A stretch of DNA of 64,000 nt from an uncultured Pelagibacteraceae bacterium (GTDB lineage: Bacteria > Pseudomonadota > Alphaproteobacteria > Pelagibacterales > Pelagibacteraceae). The translations under genes and the position numbers were made by a program. A model generated the notes under the pieces. It worked only from the letters and a program-made list of their open reading frames with translations, was not told where the DNA came from and made no database searches. The stretch spans positions 124,001 to 188,000 of the forward strand of contig CACJEC010000001.1 of the NCBI GenBank assembly GCA_902592325.1, read 5' to 3'. How positions within the stretch are numbered: position 1 is the first letter of the stretch; every line of letters begins with the position of its first letter. Below are positions 50,718 through 60,383 of this stretch, one piece after another.

Positions 50718-51361
50718 TGGATCAAGAAATTTTAAATTCTTACTCAAGACTCAATGACTTAGATGTTTCACGTGAAACAATTTCAGACTTTGAAAACTAT
50801 ATATCGATGATATTGGAAAAAAATAAAAAAATTAACATAATCAGCAAAAATACAGCATCAAAAAAGTCAATAATTGAGAGACATATCTTAGATTCAGCAC
50901 AAATTATTGATTTTGTTGATTTAAATAACAATACAACTACAGATTTAGGTTCAGGGGGAGGTTTGCCTGGGATTATAGTGGCAATTATATTAAAAAACAT
51001 GAAAAATAATATGAATGTGCACCTTTATGAAAAAAGCTATCATAAAAGCCATTTTTTGAGGGAAGTATCAAAAAAATTGAAATTGAAAACAGAAATTTTT
51101 CAGAAAGATATTTTTAAAATAAAAAATATTAAAACTGGCACTATAATGTCAAGAGCCTTTAAGCCAATGCCTGTAGTTTTAAATTTAGTTAATGAAAATT
51201 TTTCAAGTTATGAAAATTTAATTTTTTTTATGGGTAGAAATGGAAAAAAAATTTTTGAAAATTCTTTAAGAGATTGGGATTTAGAATATACAGAAAAAAA
51301 AAGCTTAACTAATAAAGATTCGTTCTTGTTGAATATAAAAAAAATTAGAAAAAAAAATTAG
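50717..51361 (+). CDS. rsmG: 16S rRNA (guanine527-N7)-methyltransferase
   Basis: NIISKNTASKKSIIERHILDSAQI; DLGSGGGLPGIIVAI; SRAFKPM. Confidence 0.95.
   Translation: MDQEILNSYSRLNDLDVSRETISDFENYISMILEKNKKINIISKNTASKKSIIERHILDSAQIIDFVDLNNNTTTDLGSGGGLPGIIVAIILKNMKNNMNVHLYEKSYHKSHFLREVSKKLKLKTEIFQKDIFKIKNIKTGTIMSRAFKPMPVVLNLVNENFSSYENLIFFMGRNGKKIFENSLRDWDLEYTEKKSLTNKDSFLLNIKKIRKKN
50764..50779 (+). promoter_or_regulatory. parS: parS centromere site
   Basis: TGTTTCACGTGAAACA, exact 16-bp palindromic parS consensus, inside rsmG about 580 bp upstream of parA. Confidence 0.95.
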
Positions 51362-52156
51362 ATGCAGATCATTTCAATTATAAATCAAAAGGGCGGAGTT
51401 GGAAAAACGACAACTGCAATTAATCTTGCGGCGGGACTATCTCAACAAAACAAAAAAATTCTTGTTATAGATTTAGATCCTCAAGGTAACGCTACCACAG
51501 GTCTTGGACTATCTAATATAGAAAATTCTAGTCATACAATTTATGGAGTTTTAAATGGAACGAAAGAAATTTCAGAGGTAATTAAGAAAACTAAATTTGA
51601 AAATCTAGATATTATAACCTCAAATGTTGATTTATCAGGCTTGGAGGTTGAAACAGCTGATGATACTGAAAGAGCCTTTATATTGAAGCGTAAATTAACC
51701 TCATATTTAAATGATTCTAGAGCATTATACGATTATGCTTTAATTGATTGCCCACCTTCGCTTAGTTTATTGACTGTGATGGCATTAGTTAGTTCTCATT
51801 CACTATTGGTCCCCCTTCAGACCGAATTTTTTGCTTTAGAGGGATTAACACAACTTATGAAAACGATAGAGAGAATAAAAGTAAGTTTAAATCCTGAATT
51901 AGAAATAAGAGGAATACTTCTAACAATGTATGATAAGAGAAATAAACTTTCATCTCAAGTTGAAAAAGAGGCTAGGGATTACTTTAAAGAAAAGGTTTAT
52001 AAAACTGTAATCCCAAGAAATGTTCGATTATCTGAAGCACCTTCACATGGAATGCCCGTCCTAATTTATGATAAGTCATGTCCTGGAAGCAAATCATACT
52101 TTAGTTTTACAGATGAGTTTATTAATCAAAAAACATCTTTAGGAAGTGCAGCATAA
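51362..52156 (+). CDS. parA: Chromosome partitioning ATPase ParA/Soj
   Basis: IISIINQKGGVGKTTTAINLAAGLS; VIDLDPQGNATTGLG. Confidence 0.97.
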   Translation: MQIISIINQKGGVGKTTTAINLAAGLSQQNKKILVIDLDPQGNATTGLGLSNIENSSHTIYGVLNGTKEISEVIKKTKFENLDIITSNVDLSGLEVETADDTERAFILKRKLTSYLNDSRALYDYALIDCPPSLSLLTVMALVSSHSLLVPLQTEFFALEGLTQLMKTIERIKVSLNPELEIRGILLTMYDKRNKLSSQVEKEARDYFKEKVYKTVIPRNVRLSEAPSHGMPVLIYDKSCPGSKSYFSFTDEFINQKTSLGSAA

Positions 52157-53004
52157 TGGATTCTAATAAAATTAAAAAAGGGTTAGGTCGAGGGTTATCC
52201 TCATTAATTGGGGAGACGAAAGTTCAAGAAAATAAAAATAATCTTTTAATTTCAGAAATTATCCCAAATAAATATCAACCTAGAAAAGATTTTGATGAAG
52301 ATAATTTAAGAGATTTAACAAATTCAATTATTGAGAGAGGGATAATCCAACCGATTGTTGTGAGGAAGTCTAATGATGATAAATCTAAATTTGAAATTAT
52401 AGCTGGAGAAAGAAGGTGGCTCGCAGCTCAAAAAGCTGGTTTACACAACGTGCCAGTTATTATAACAGAGGCTGATGATCTCAAATCACTTGAATTTGCA
52501 ATCGTAGAAAACGTTCAAAGACATGATTTAAATCCACTCGAAGAAGCTCAAGGATACAAACGATTAATTGATGAGTTTAAATATGATCAAGAAAAAGTCT
52601 CAAAATTTATTGGTAAAAGTAGAAGTTATATAACAAATTGTTTAAGACTTTTAACCCTACCAGAAGAAGTTATTAAGCTTATCGAACGAAAAAAGTTAAC
52701 TGCCGGCCACGCTAAAATTTTGGTCGGCTTGGATAATGCGGTTTTTGTTGCTAATAAAATTATTGAAAAAAAACTTTCAGTAAGGCAAACAGAGAATTTT
52801 GTTAAATTGTTTAAAGGAAAAAAACAAAGATCTAATATTTTAAAAGATGCAAATTTAAGAGATCTTGAAAGAACAATTTCTGATAAAATTGGACTCAATG
52901 TTATCATTAAGAACAATAAAAGAAATCAAGGATCAATTACTTTTTCTTATAAAGAAATTGACCAATTAAATAAAATAATTGAAATTATAAAATCTAATTA
53001 TTAG
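52156..53004 (+). CDS. parB: Chromosome partitioning protein ParB/Spo0J
   Basis: KKGLGRGLSSLIGE; NKYQPRKDFDEDNLRDL; AGERRWLAAQKAGL; ENVQRHDLNPLEEAQGYKRL. Confidence 0.97.
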   Translation: MDSNKIKKGLGRGLSSLIGETKVQENKNNLLISEIIPNKYQPRKDFDEDNLRDLTNSIIERGIIQPIVVRKSNDDKSKFEIIAGERRWLAAQKAGLHNVPVIITEADDLKSLEFAIVENVQRHDLNPLEEAQGYKRLIDEFKYDQEKVSKFIGKSRSYITNCLRLLTLPEEVIKLIERKKLTAGHAKILVGLDNAVFVANKIIEKKLSVRQTENFVKLFKGKKQRSNILKDANLRDLERTISDKIGLNVIIKNNKRNQGSITFSYKEIDQLNKIIEIIKSNY

Positions 53005-53989
53005 ATATTTCTAATTTCTCTAAAATAAAATTATTAATTAATTGATTTGAGATTTGGGAATTTTTTTTTATTAATAACTCCATATTATTTGTCTTTCTCA
53101 TTAATAATTTTATTTCAGCTAATGATAAATTTTTTAATTGTTGTTTAATTATGTCTTTATCTTTCCAAAAAATTGGTGGTTTATATGAAGATATAACTAA
53201 ATCAGTATTTTTCTTAATTTGTATTTCTAATTTCAATTTTTTTAATCTTTTCAATTTGTATAAAAAAGTCTTAAGAATTAAAATATTATCTTCAGACGAA
53301 GGTATGTTTTCATTTAAAATATTTAAAGTTTTTTTCTTATTTTTAGCAAGGCAGTGATCAATCATTTCAGAGATACTATAATTTTCAGCTAAGTTTGAAA
53401 GTTTTATAATTTCTTCTAATTCAATAGATAACTTCTTTTGACTAAAATTTTTAATTTTTTCTAACTCGTTTTTTAAGTTACTTCTATTTCCCTTTGAATT
53501 TTCAATAATATAATTGATATTTTGAGTTGAAATTTTAATTTTATGTTCTTTAAAAAAATTTTGGGCGATAAATAAAAGTGATTGATGATTGTCTTCATAA
53601 AATGGAACTGTAATTAGATCTTTATGTTTTTCAAAAAAATTTCTTAGTTTTGATTTTTTTTCAAGACTTCCGGCTTTTATTATGATTTTAAAGCTTTCAT
53701 CTTTTTTTTCTAAAATTTCTTTTATTAAATCTAAAATCTTATCTGAAGCTCGATTAATTATAATTAATTTATCATTTTCAAAAAAAGATTTATTGAATAT
53801 CCCATCTTTAAAATTGTCTAGGCCAGATAAGATTTCTGATTCATCGTACTTATATGTATTTTTAGAAAAAATTGGCTTTAAATCTTTGTCTATAATTTCT
53901 TCCATTAAGCCGTTATTTTGACCATAGAAAAGAAATAAATTAATATTTTTTTTTAAATTTTTTTTTAATTCATAAGATTTAATTATCAT
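52994..53989 (-). CDS. holA: DNA polymerase III delta subunit
   Basis: LFYGQNNGLMEEII; IIKAGSLEKKSKLRNFFEKHK; NRSNLKNELEKI. Confidence 0.9.
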   Translation of the reverse strand: MIIKSYELKKNLKKNINLFLFYGQNNGLMEEIIDKDLKPIFSKNTYKYDESEILSGLDNFKDGIFNKSFFENDKLIIINRASDKILDLIKEILEKKDESFKIIIKAGSLEKKSKLRNFFEKHKDLITVPFYEDNHQSLLFIAQNFFKEHKIKISTQNINYIIENSKGNRSNLKNELEKIKNFSQKKLSIELEEIIKLSNLAENYSISEMIDHCLAKNKKKTLNILNENIPSSEDNILILKTFLYKLKRLKKLKLEIQIKKNTDLVISSYKPPIFWKDKDIIKQQLKNLSLAEIKLLMRKTNNMELLIKKNSQISNQLINNFILEKLEISNN

Positions 53990-54435
53990 TATAAATTTAA
54001 ATATAATATGATTTCACTAATTATTTTATCGACAAGATCATTTTTAACAGTATTTTGATATTCAACTAATTCAAACTTATTTTGTTTGTTAGTATAAGTG
54101 AATTCTTTTAAAAATTTTTTTCTTTGAGTAATATTATTTTTGATATTCTTAATCTCTAAATTAACTGAAACTATAGTTTTAAATGATTTCACCTGTCCTT
54201 CTTTATTTTTTACTGTTTCTTCAATCAGAGATGAACTTGAAATTAATAATGTATTTAGATTATCATTTTCTTTATTCTCTTTTACCGAAAGAGAATTAAT
54301 AATTTTCTTATTAATATCTTTCTCACCTATTAAATTGATTTCCCGAAATTCAATACTTTCAAGATTTTTATTTACATAAATTGGCTGATAACCACAACTT
54401 GTTAAAAATAGTAAAATAAAAAAAATTTTTTTCAT
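53989..54435 (-). CDS. lptE: LPS-assembly lipoprotein LptE-like
   Basis: Lipobox-like LLFLTSCGYQPIY; located between leuS and holA. Confidence 0.8.
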   Translation of the reverse strand: MKKIFFILLFLTSCGYQPIYVNKNLESIEFREINLIGEKDINKKIINSLSVKENKENDNLNTLLISSSSLIEETVKNKEGQVKSFKTIVSVNLEIKNIKNNITQRKKFLKEFTYTNKQNKFELVEYQNTVKNDLVDKIISEIILYLNL

Positions 54436-56975
54436 TATTTAATTATAAAATTTATTAATCTGTTCTTAATATATATTGTTTTTTTTAATTCTCCATTGTC
54501 TAAATATTTTGATATTAGTTGTTTATTTTTTATTAAATCTACCAAATCCTTTTCATCAATATCTTCCCCAATTAATATAGTGTTTCTTTTTTTGCCGTTA
54601 ACTTGAATTACAATTAAATTTTTATCTTTAACTAGATATTTTTTATCTATTTGTGGCCATTGAAAATCTTCTTTAAAGTTAAATTTAGATAAACATTCAT
54701 TAGCAAAATGAGGTATTACCGGTAGCATTATAATGAGAATTTTTTCAAAATTTTTTTTTAAATTTTTAAAGTTTTTATTTTTTTCAGATATTTTTCTAAA
54801 AAATGTATATATCTCATGAAAGACAGCGATAATTATATTGTATCTAAATTTATCTAAAGCACGATTAATTTTGTCAATTATTTGATTTGTGAAAATTTCA
54901 ATTTCTTCACTATTTTCTTTTGCTTCTAATTTTGAAATTTCAAAAATATTTTCACTTAAAGCCCAAAGTTTTTGAATAAATTTATATGAAGATAACATAC
55001 CTTCTTCAGACCACTGAATATCTCTTTCTGGTGGGCTGTCAGATAAAATAAAAAATCTAACTGAATCAGCTCCGTATTCATCAATAATATTTTGTGGATC
55101 TATTGTATTCTTTTTCGACTTAGACATTGACTCAGAAGGTCCAACTTTTACTTTTTTTGACGGCTCATTTTTTTGGAAATAATTTTTTCCATCTTTAGTA
55201 AAAACTTCTTCTGGGCTAAGCCAGTTATTTTCTTCATCTTTATAAGTTTCATGACACACCATGCCCTGAGTAAATAAACCTCTAAAAGGTTCTTTAAAAT
55301 TTATTTCATTGTTATTCATGCCAATAGCTCTCATAAAAAATCTTGAGTATAGTAAGTGTAAAATAGCATGCTCAACACCTCCGATATATTGATCAACCGG
55401 CATCCAATAGTCTATTTCTTCTTGATTGAAAGGATTAGTCTTATCATTTGATGAACAGAATCTTAAAAAATACCACGATGAGTCAACAAACGTGTCCAGT
55501 GTATCTGTTTCTCTCTTGCATTTTTTCCCATCAATAATGATATTTTTCCATTCTTTAACAGCATCTAGTGGATTTCCATTCGTATTAATATCTATATTTT
55601 CTGGAAGCTTTACCGGTAAATCTTTTTCAGGTATTTTAACAATTTCATCATTTTCATCATAGGCAATTGGTATTGGACATCCCCAATATCTTTGTCTGGA
55701 TATGCCCCAATCTTTAAGTCTATAATTAGTTTTTCTTTTTCCTAAATTTTTTTTTTCTAAAATATCAATTGTTTTATTAATTGACTCATCAGGAACCTTT
55801 GATCCATTTAAAAATTCTGAATTTATAATATAACCTTCACCCACATAAGGCTCTGTATTGACTCTATAATCTTCATTTTCATCTTTGGGCCTAACAACTG
55901 TTTTTATCTCAAGATTATATTTTTTTGCAAAATCGAAATCTCTTTGGTCATGGGCAGGACAACCAAAAACAGCACCTAATCCATAATCCATTAATACAAA
56001 ATTAGCGAAATAAACTGGGACTTTATTATTCTGATCAAAAGGGTTTATAGCAAATAAATCTGTTTTAAAACCTATTTTTGGAGCTTGAGCAATAGATTCC
56101 TCTGTAGTTCCAGAGGTGGAACATTCTTTTTTAAAATCCAAAAACTTTTTATCATTAATGTATAATTTGGAAAGAGGATGATCAATTGATAACGCGAGAA
56201 AAGATAATCCATAAAGTGTGTCAGGTCTAGTAGTATAGCATTTGATTGATTTAATATCTTTTGATCCTTCTATTTGAAAATCTATTTCGCAACCAAAAGA
56301 TTTTCCTATCCAATTTCTTTGCATTGTTTTAACTTTTTCAGGCCATTCACTTAAAGTATCTAAGTTTTTGAGTAGATCTTCGGAGAAATGTGAAATTTTG
56401 AAAAACCATTGATTAAGCTTTTTTCGCTCTACAATAGCACCTGATCTCCAACCTTTACCGTCAATTACTTGTTCATTTGCAAGAACTGTTTTATCAATAG
56501 GATCCCAATTTACATAACTGTCTTTTCTGTAAACAAGTCCTTTATCATAAAGTTCTAAAAAAATTTTTTGTTGATGTTTATAATAACTTTCAGAACAAGT
56601 TGAAAGTTCTCTGTTCCAATCTATAGAGAGTCCCAATTTTATAAGTTGAGACTTCATTACTTCAATATTATCTTCCGTCCACTTTTTTGGATCAAGTTTA
56701 TTTTGTTTTGCCGCATTTTCTGCTGGCATACCAAAAGAATCCCAACCCATTGGATGTAAAACATTAAAGCCTAACAAAGATTTATATCGAGAAAGAACAT
56801 CTCCTATAGTATAATTTCTTACATGACCCATATGGATTTTTCCTGATGGATAAGGAAACATCTCAAGACAATAAAATTTTTTTTGATCCTTATTAACTTT
56901 TGAAGAAAAGAAATTTCCTTTTTTCCAAACTTTTTGCCATCTTTCTTCAATTATTTTAAAGTTATATCTGTTCAC
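54435..56975 (-). CDS. leuS: Leucyl-tRNA synthetase
   Basis: [25 protein letters not shown] (HIGH region); [18 protein letters not shown] (KMSKS). Confidence 0.98.
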   Translation of the reverse strand: MNRYNFKIIEERWQKVWKKGNFFSSKVNKDQKKFYCLEMFPYPSGKIHMGHVRNYTIGDVLSRYKSLLGFNVLHPMGWDSFGMPAENAAKQNKLDPKKWTEDNIEVMKSQLIKLGLSIDWNRELSTCSESYYKHQQKIFLELYDKGLVYRKDSYVNWDPIDKTVLANEQVIDGKGWRSGAIVERKKLNQWFFKISHFSEDLLKNLDTLSEWPEKVKTMQRNWIGKSFGCEIDFQIEGSKDIKSIKCYTTRPDTLYGLSFLALSIDHPLSKLYINDKKFLDFKKECSTSGTTEESIAQAPKIGFKTDLFAINPFDQNNKVPVYFANFVLMDYGLGAVFGCPAHDQRDFDFAKKYNLEIKTVVRPKDENEDYRVNTEPYVGEGYIINSEFLNGSKVPDESINKTIDILEKKNLGKRKTNYRLKDWGISRQRYWGCPIPIAYDENDEIVKIPEKDLPVKLPENIDINTNGNPLDAVKEWKNIIIDGKKCKRETDTLDTFVDSSWYFLRFCSSNDKTNPFNQEEIDYWMPVDQYIGGVEHAILHLLYSRFFMRAIGMNNNEINFKEPFRGLFTQGMVCHETYKDEENNWLSPEEVFTKDGKNYFQKNEPSKKVKVGPSESMSKSKKNTIDPQNIIDEYGADSVRFFILSDSPPERDIQWSEEGMLSSYKFIQKLWALSENIFEISKLEAKENSEEIEIFTNQIIDKINRALDKFRYNIIIAVFHEIYTFFRKISEKNKNFKNLKKNFEKILIIMLPVIPHFANECLSKFNFKEDFQWPQIDKKYLVKDKNLIVIQVNGKKRNTILIGEDIDEKDLVDLIKNKQLISKYLDNGELKKTIYIKNRLINFIIK

Positions 56976-57018
56976 TTATGGTAGCCATTTGGAGATTAAT
57001 TATTAAATGAAAATGAAA

Positions 57019-57546
57019 TTAATCATCTTTCTTTTTTTTGTCTTCTTTATATTTTGAGGCTTTTTTCAAAATTGTTGAAATAAGTTTTTTTTTAATTTCA
57101 GGGTTATCTTCATTAATTGTACATTTATCCATGCTTTTACAATTCTTTGTATAAACTTTAACATTAAGTGAGTCAGATCTAATTTCATTCGTTAAAAACC
57201 GAATAGATATTTTTATATAATCTTGATAATTGTTATTTTCATTATACCAATCAGTAATTAAAATACCCCCTCCATAATCAGCTGACATTAATGGCATAAA
57301 ATCCAAGGTATCTAAACTAGCTCTCCAAAGTTCATTAGATGTCGCAAAATCAAAAACACCACCGCCCTTATTATCAGGACCAAATAATCGAAATCCACGC
57401 CCTTCCTCTATGTTTTTGGCGACTCTTTTTTCAGGTTCAGGAGGGAATTCCCTAGCGTCTACTGGTCTGTAAATTCCACATGAATTTAAAAGAATTAAAA
57501 CAGGTATAAAAAGTAAAAATTTGCCTATATATTTGGTTAAAATCAT
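57019..57546 (-). CDS. DUF3576-like lipoprotein
   Basis: LNSCGIYRPVDAREFPPEPEKRVAKNIEEGRGFRL...LWRASLDTLDFMPLMSADYGGGILITDWY. Confidence 0.9.
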   Translation of the reverse strand: MILTKYIGKFLLFIPVLILLNSCGIYRPVDAREFPPEPEKRVAKNIEEGRGFRLFGPDNKGGGVFDFATSNELWRASLDTLDFMPLMSADYGGGILITDWYNENNNYQDYIKISIRFLTNEIRSDSLNVKVYTKNCKSMDKCTINEDNPEIKKKLISTILKKASKYKEDKKKKDD

Positions 57547-57605
57547 AATATCTCACTAAGTTTTATATCAAAAAGTTAAAAAAAATAGTTAATTCCTTAT
57601 CTAAT

Positions 57606-57626
57606 TAATAATATGTGATATTATTA
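57606..57626. repeat. Inverted repeat (9-bp arms, 3-nt spacer) in the DUF3576/porin divergent spacer
   Basis: TAATAATAT-GTG-ATATTATTA read directly. Confidence 0.6.
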
Positions 57627-57732
57627 CAACACTTTTATAAATTAGTATGCTAAATGTCATTTTTTTTACAATAAATTCAAATCCTATAATAATTTTACCC
57701 TGTTTATAATTATAAATATATAGGAGTAAAAT

Positions 57733-58650
57733 ATGAACAATTTAAAAAAACTAGGATTAACAGCTTTAGCTGGATCTTTAGTTGCTTCAACTGCTGTAGC
57801 TGGAAGCTTAGATGTTTCTGGAACAGCGAAAGTGAAGTATCAGTCAAAAGGTTCTGAAAGAGTTTCAGCAAACCCTTGGTCTGATTCAACTACAATCACA
57901 TTTTCTGGATCAGGTGATCTAGATAATGGTATGGCTATAAGTTACGGTTACACAATGGCTAACGCTGTGTTCTCAAGTTCTAAACTTGCTTTAGATATGG
58001 GTGACGCTGGTGTTATTTCATTTGGTAACGTTTCACACCAAGCTGGTATCAGTAAATATTCTGATGTTATGCCAACTGCTGGAGAGCAAGTTTGGGATGA
58101 CGTTGACGGTACTGACAACGGTGTAACTGATTTAGGTGGTGATAATACTTTAGGTTATGAAATGACTATGAATGGTATTACAGCATCTGCTTCATATGCT
58201 AGAACTGGTTTAGGAACTGATAACTCAATAGTGCTTATCGCTAATGAATTAGTAGATGGTGCTTCTTTTGGTATAGGTTCTGGAACTAACGTAATATCAA
58301 ACACTTCAGAAGATGATATGACTACTATGTGGGCTAAGTACACAGCCGGCGCTGCAACTTTTGGTGTTCAATTATCAGAAATAGATAAGACTGCTGCAAA
58401 CTCTGACGTAGATAGAGAAGCTGCTTCAATATCTGTTGCTGTTAACGAAAACCTAAGTGTATCGTATGGTATATCTACTGTAGAATATGAAGATTCTACA
58501 AAATCTGACGAAGAAAGTTCTGGTTTCTCAGCTTCTTACACTATGGGTTCTATGACTCTTGGTGCAGTTGCTAACAAAACTGATTCAATTTCAGGAACTG
58601 CAGGAACAGATTATTCGTTCACTGAAGTTTCTTTAGCATTTGCGTTTTAA
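57733..58650 (+). CDS. Outer-membrane porin
   Basis: Signal peptide NLKKLGLTALAGSLVASTAVAGSLDVSGTAKVKYQSKG; alternating beta-barrel strands; C-terminal Phe (SLAFAF); AGGAG Shine-Dalgarno. Confidence 0.9.
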   Translation: MNNLKKLGLTALAGSLVASTAVAGSLDVSGTAKVKYQSKGSERVSANPWSDSTTITFSGSGDLDNGMAISYGYTMANAVFSSSKLALDMGDAGVISFGNVSHQAGISKYSDVMPTAGEQVWDDVDGTDNGVTDLGGDNTLGYEMTMNGITASASYARTGLGTDNSIVLIANELVDGASFGIGSGTNVISNTSEDDMTTMWAKYTAGAATFGVQLSEIDKTAANSDVDREAASISVAVNENLSVSYGISTVEYEDSTKSDEESSGFSASYTMGSMTLGAVANKTDSISGTAGTDYSFTEVSLAFAF

Positions 58651-58671
58651 TTAAACGTAAAAAGTTAAAAT

Positions 58672-59238
58672 TTAAAACGGCCTAAGTTTACTTAGGCCGT
58701 TTTTTTTTGCCCAACTTATAGATGCAAATCCTTTAGATTTTAATAATCCAATTTTTTTTATATTTTTTTGATTAATTCCACCAAGCGCAATACAGTCAAC
58801 TTTGCTATTTAAAGCTATTAAATTGAATCTTGATATATCTAAATAATTTTTGGATTTATCAACTTTAAAAATTGGAGAAAGAAAAATTTCATCACATTTT
58901 TGTTTTTGTTTAGTTATAATTTCAGTCAAATTGTGAGCCGAACCAATAATTTTAAAAGATTTTGGTAGGCTATAACCTAGACCATAATTAATTGTTTTAT
59001 TAAATGATGGTATGTAAAGACCATTTAAACCCAATTTGATACAAAGCTTTATATTATTTGACAGATAAAGCTTATTACCAGAATTTCTACAAAATTTTTT
59101 TAATTTAAGAATATTATCTATGTGATTAATATTATTATAATTTCTATAAATTATATTAATATTCTTACTTAATTTTGATAAATCTGATAAATTAAATTCA
59201 TCAACAAAACAGTAAATTTTAGGTAAATTTTTTTGCAT
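58672..59238 (-). CDS. Thiamine phosphate synthase/TMP-synthase-superfamily protein (ThiE/TenI-like)
   Basis: NGLYIPSFNKT; IIGSAHNLTEI; CDEIFLSPIFKVDKSKNYLDISRFNLIAL; CIALGGINQKNI. Confidence 0.82.
   Translation of the reverse strand: MQKNLPKIYCFVDEFNLSDLSKLSKNINIIYRNYNNINHIDNILKLKKFCRNSGNKLYLSNNIKLCIKLGLNGLYIPSFNKTINYGLGYSLPKSFKIIGSAHNLTEIITKQKQKCDEIFLSPIFKVDKSKNYLDISRFNLIALNSKVDCIALGGINQKNIKKIGLLKSKGFASISWAKKNGLSKLRPF
58674..58708. terminator. Bidirectional intrinsic terminator after porin
   Basis: AAAACGGCCTAAG-TTTA-CTTAGGCCGTTTTTTTTT; A-tract on the left arm allows minus-strand use. Confidence 0.93.
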
Positions 59239-59886
59239 AAAAGTATTAACAACTTAGTTTTAATAAATGAGGAGATAAAGTCAAAATTTGATGATATTGA
59301 GAATATAAATATTGTTGCTGTTAGTAAAACTTTTCCAATAAATGAAATTAAACCATTAATTGATAATGGCCACATTCATTTTGGAGAAAATAAAGTTCAA
59401 GAAGCTGTTGAGAAATGGGCAGCTATAAAAAATTCTTTAAAACATGTTAAATTACATATGATAGGTAAATTACAAACTAACAAGGTAAAATATGTAGTAC
59501 CTTTATTTGATTATATCCATTCTTTAGATAACATTAAATTAGCTGAAAAAATTTCAACAGAACAAAAAAAACAAAAAAGAAATTTAAAAATATTTATTCA
59601 AATTAATATAGGGGATGAAATGCAAAAAAGTGGAATAGATAAAGAGAAGTTAAGAGATTTCTATGAAAAGTGTGTTAATGAATATAAATTAAACATTGTT
59701 GGGTTAATGTGCATACCTCCACAGGATGGAATGCACAAATCATATTTTAATGAAATGTTAAAACTTAATAAATTAATAGGTCTTAAAGATTTAAGTATGG
59801 GTATGTCATCTGATTATTTAGATGCTATAAATTGTGGTGCTACTTTTATAAGAATAGGATCTAAAATTTTTGGAAATAGAAATTAA
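59233..59886 (+). CDS. YggS/PLPBP-family pyridoxal-phosphate homeostasis protein (TTG start)
   Basis: NIVAVSKTFPINEIKPLIDNGHIHFGENKVQEA; KLHMIGKLQTNKVK; LSMGMSSDYLDAINCGATFIRIGSKIFG. Confidence 0.94.
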   Translation: MHKSINNLVLINEEIKSKFDDIENINIVAVSKTFPINEIKPLIDNGHIHFGENKVQEAVEKWAAIKNSLKHVKLHMIGKLQTNKVKYVVPLFDYIHSLDNIKLAEKISTEQKKQKRNLKIFIQINIGDEMQKSGIDKEKLRDFYEKCVNEYKLNIVGLMCIPPQDGMHKSYFNEMLKLNKLIGLKDLSMGMSSDYLDAINCGATFIRIGSKIFGNRN

Positions 59887-60374
59887 ATAATTTTGATTTT
59901 TGTTTTTTTATTTATTATTTTTAGGAGAATTAACATATCTTTTTTTTTAATTGCTACACAACCTTGTGTTTTACTATAATTATTTGTCAAATGTAGAAAA
60001 ATTGCACTTCCTTTATTTTTTTTTGGTTTTGTAGTGTTATAATGAATTATAAGTACAAGATCATATTTTTTATCTCTCCTATATAGTTTTTCAGATCTAA
60101 TTTTTTTTCTCGATCTTATAATTTTATTATAAAACCTACTGTTAATATCATCACACCATCTAAAATTTTTATTGATTTTTATTGTTTTAATTTTCGTTTG
60201 AGGTTTTGATAGTCTATCTTTTCTAAAATAAAGTGGGCCTAAAGCGTAAGTACCTTTGGGAGTTTTATTATCTCCTTCAATTTTTTTTGATGATACACCT
60301 GCTTTTCCAACACTACATTTAAATTTAAAATCATCGTATAAAAGTGTATCTTTATTTTGAATTATGATTTGCAT
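59883..60374 (-). CDS. L,D-transpeptidase (YkuD)-like protein
   Basis: CSVGKAGVSSKKIEGDNKTPKGTYALG; catalytic H..SxTQGCVAI (IFLHLTNNYSKTQGCVAI). Confidence 0.88.
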   Translation of the reverse strand: MQIIIQNKDTLLYDDFKFKCSVGKAGVSSKKIEGDNKTPKGTYALGPLYFRKDRLSKPQTKIKTIKINKNFRWCDDINSRFYNKIIRSRKKIRSEKLYRRDKKYDLVLIIHYNTTKPKKNKGSAIFLHLTNNYSKTQGCVAIKKKDMLILLKIINKKTKIKII

Positions 60375-60383
60375 TTTATTTTT

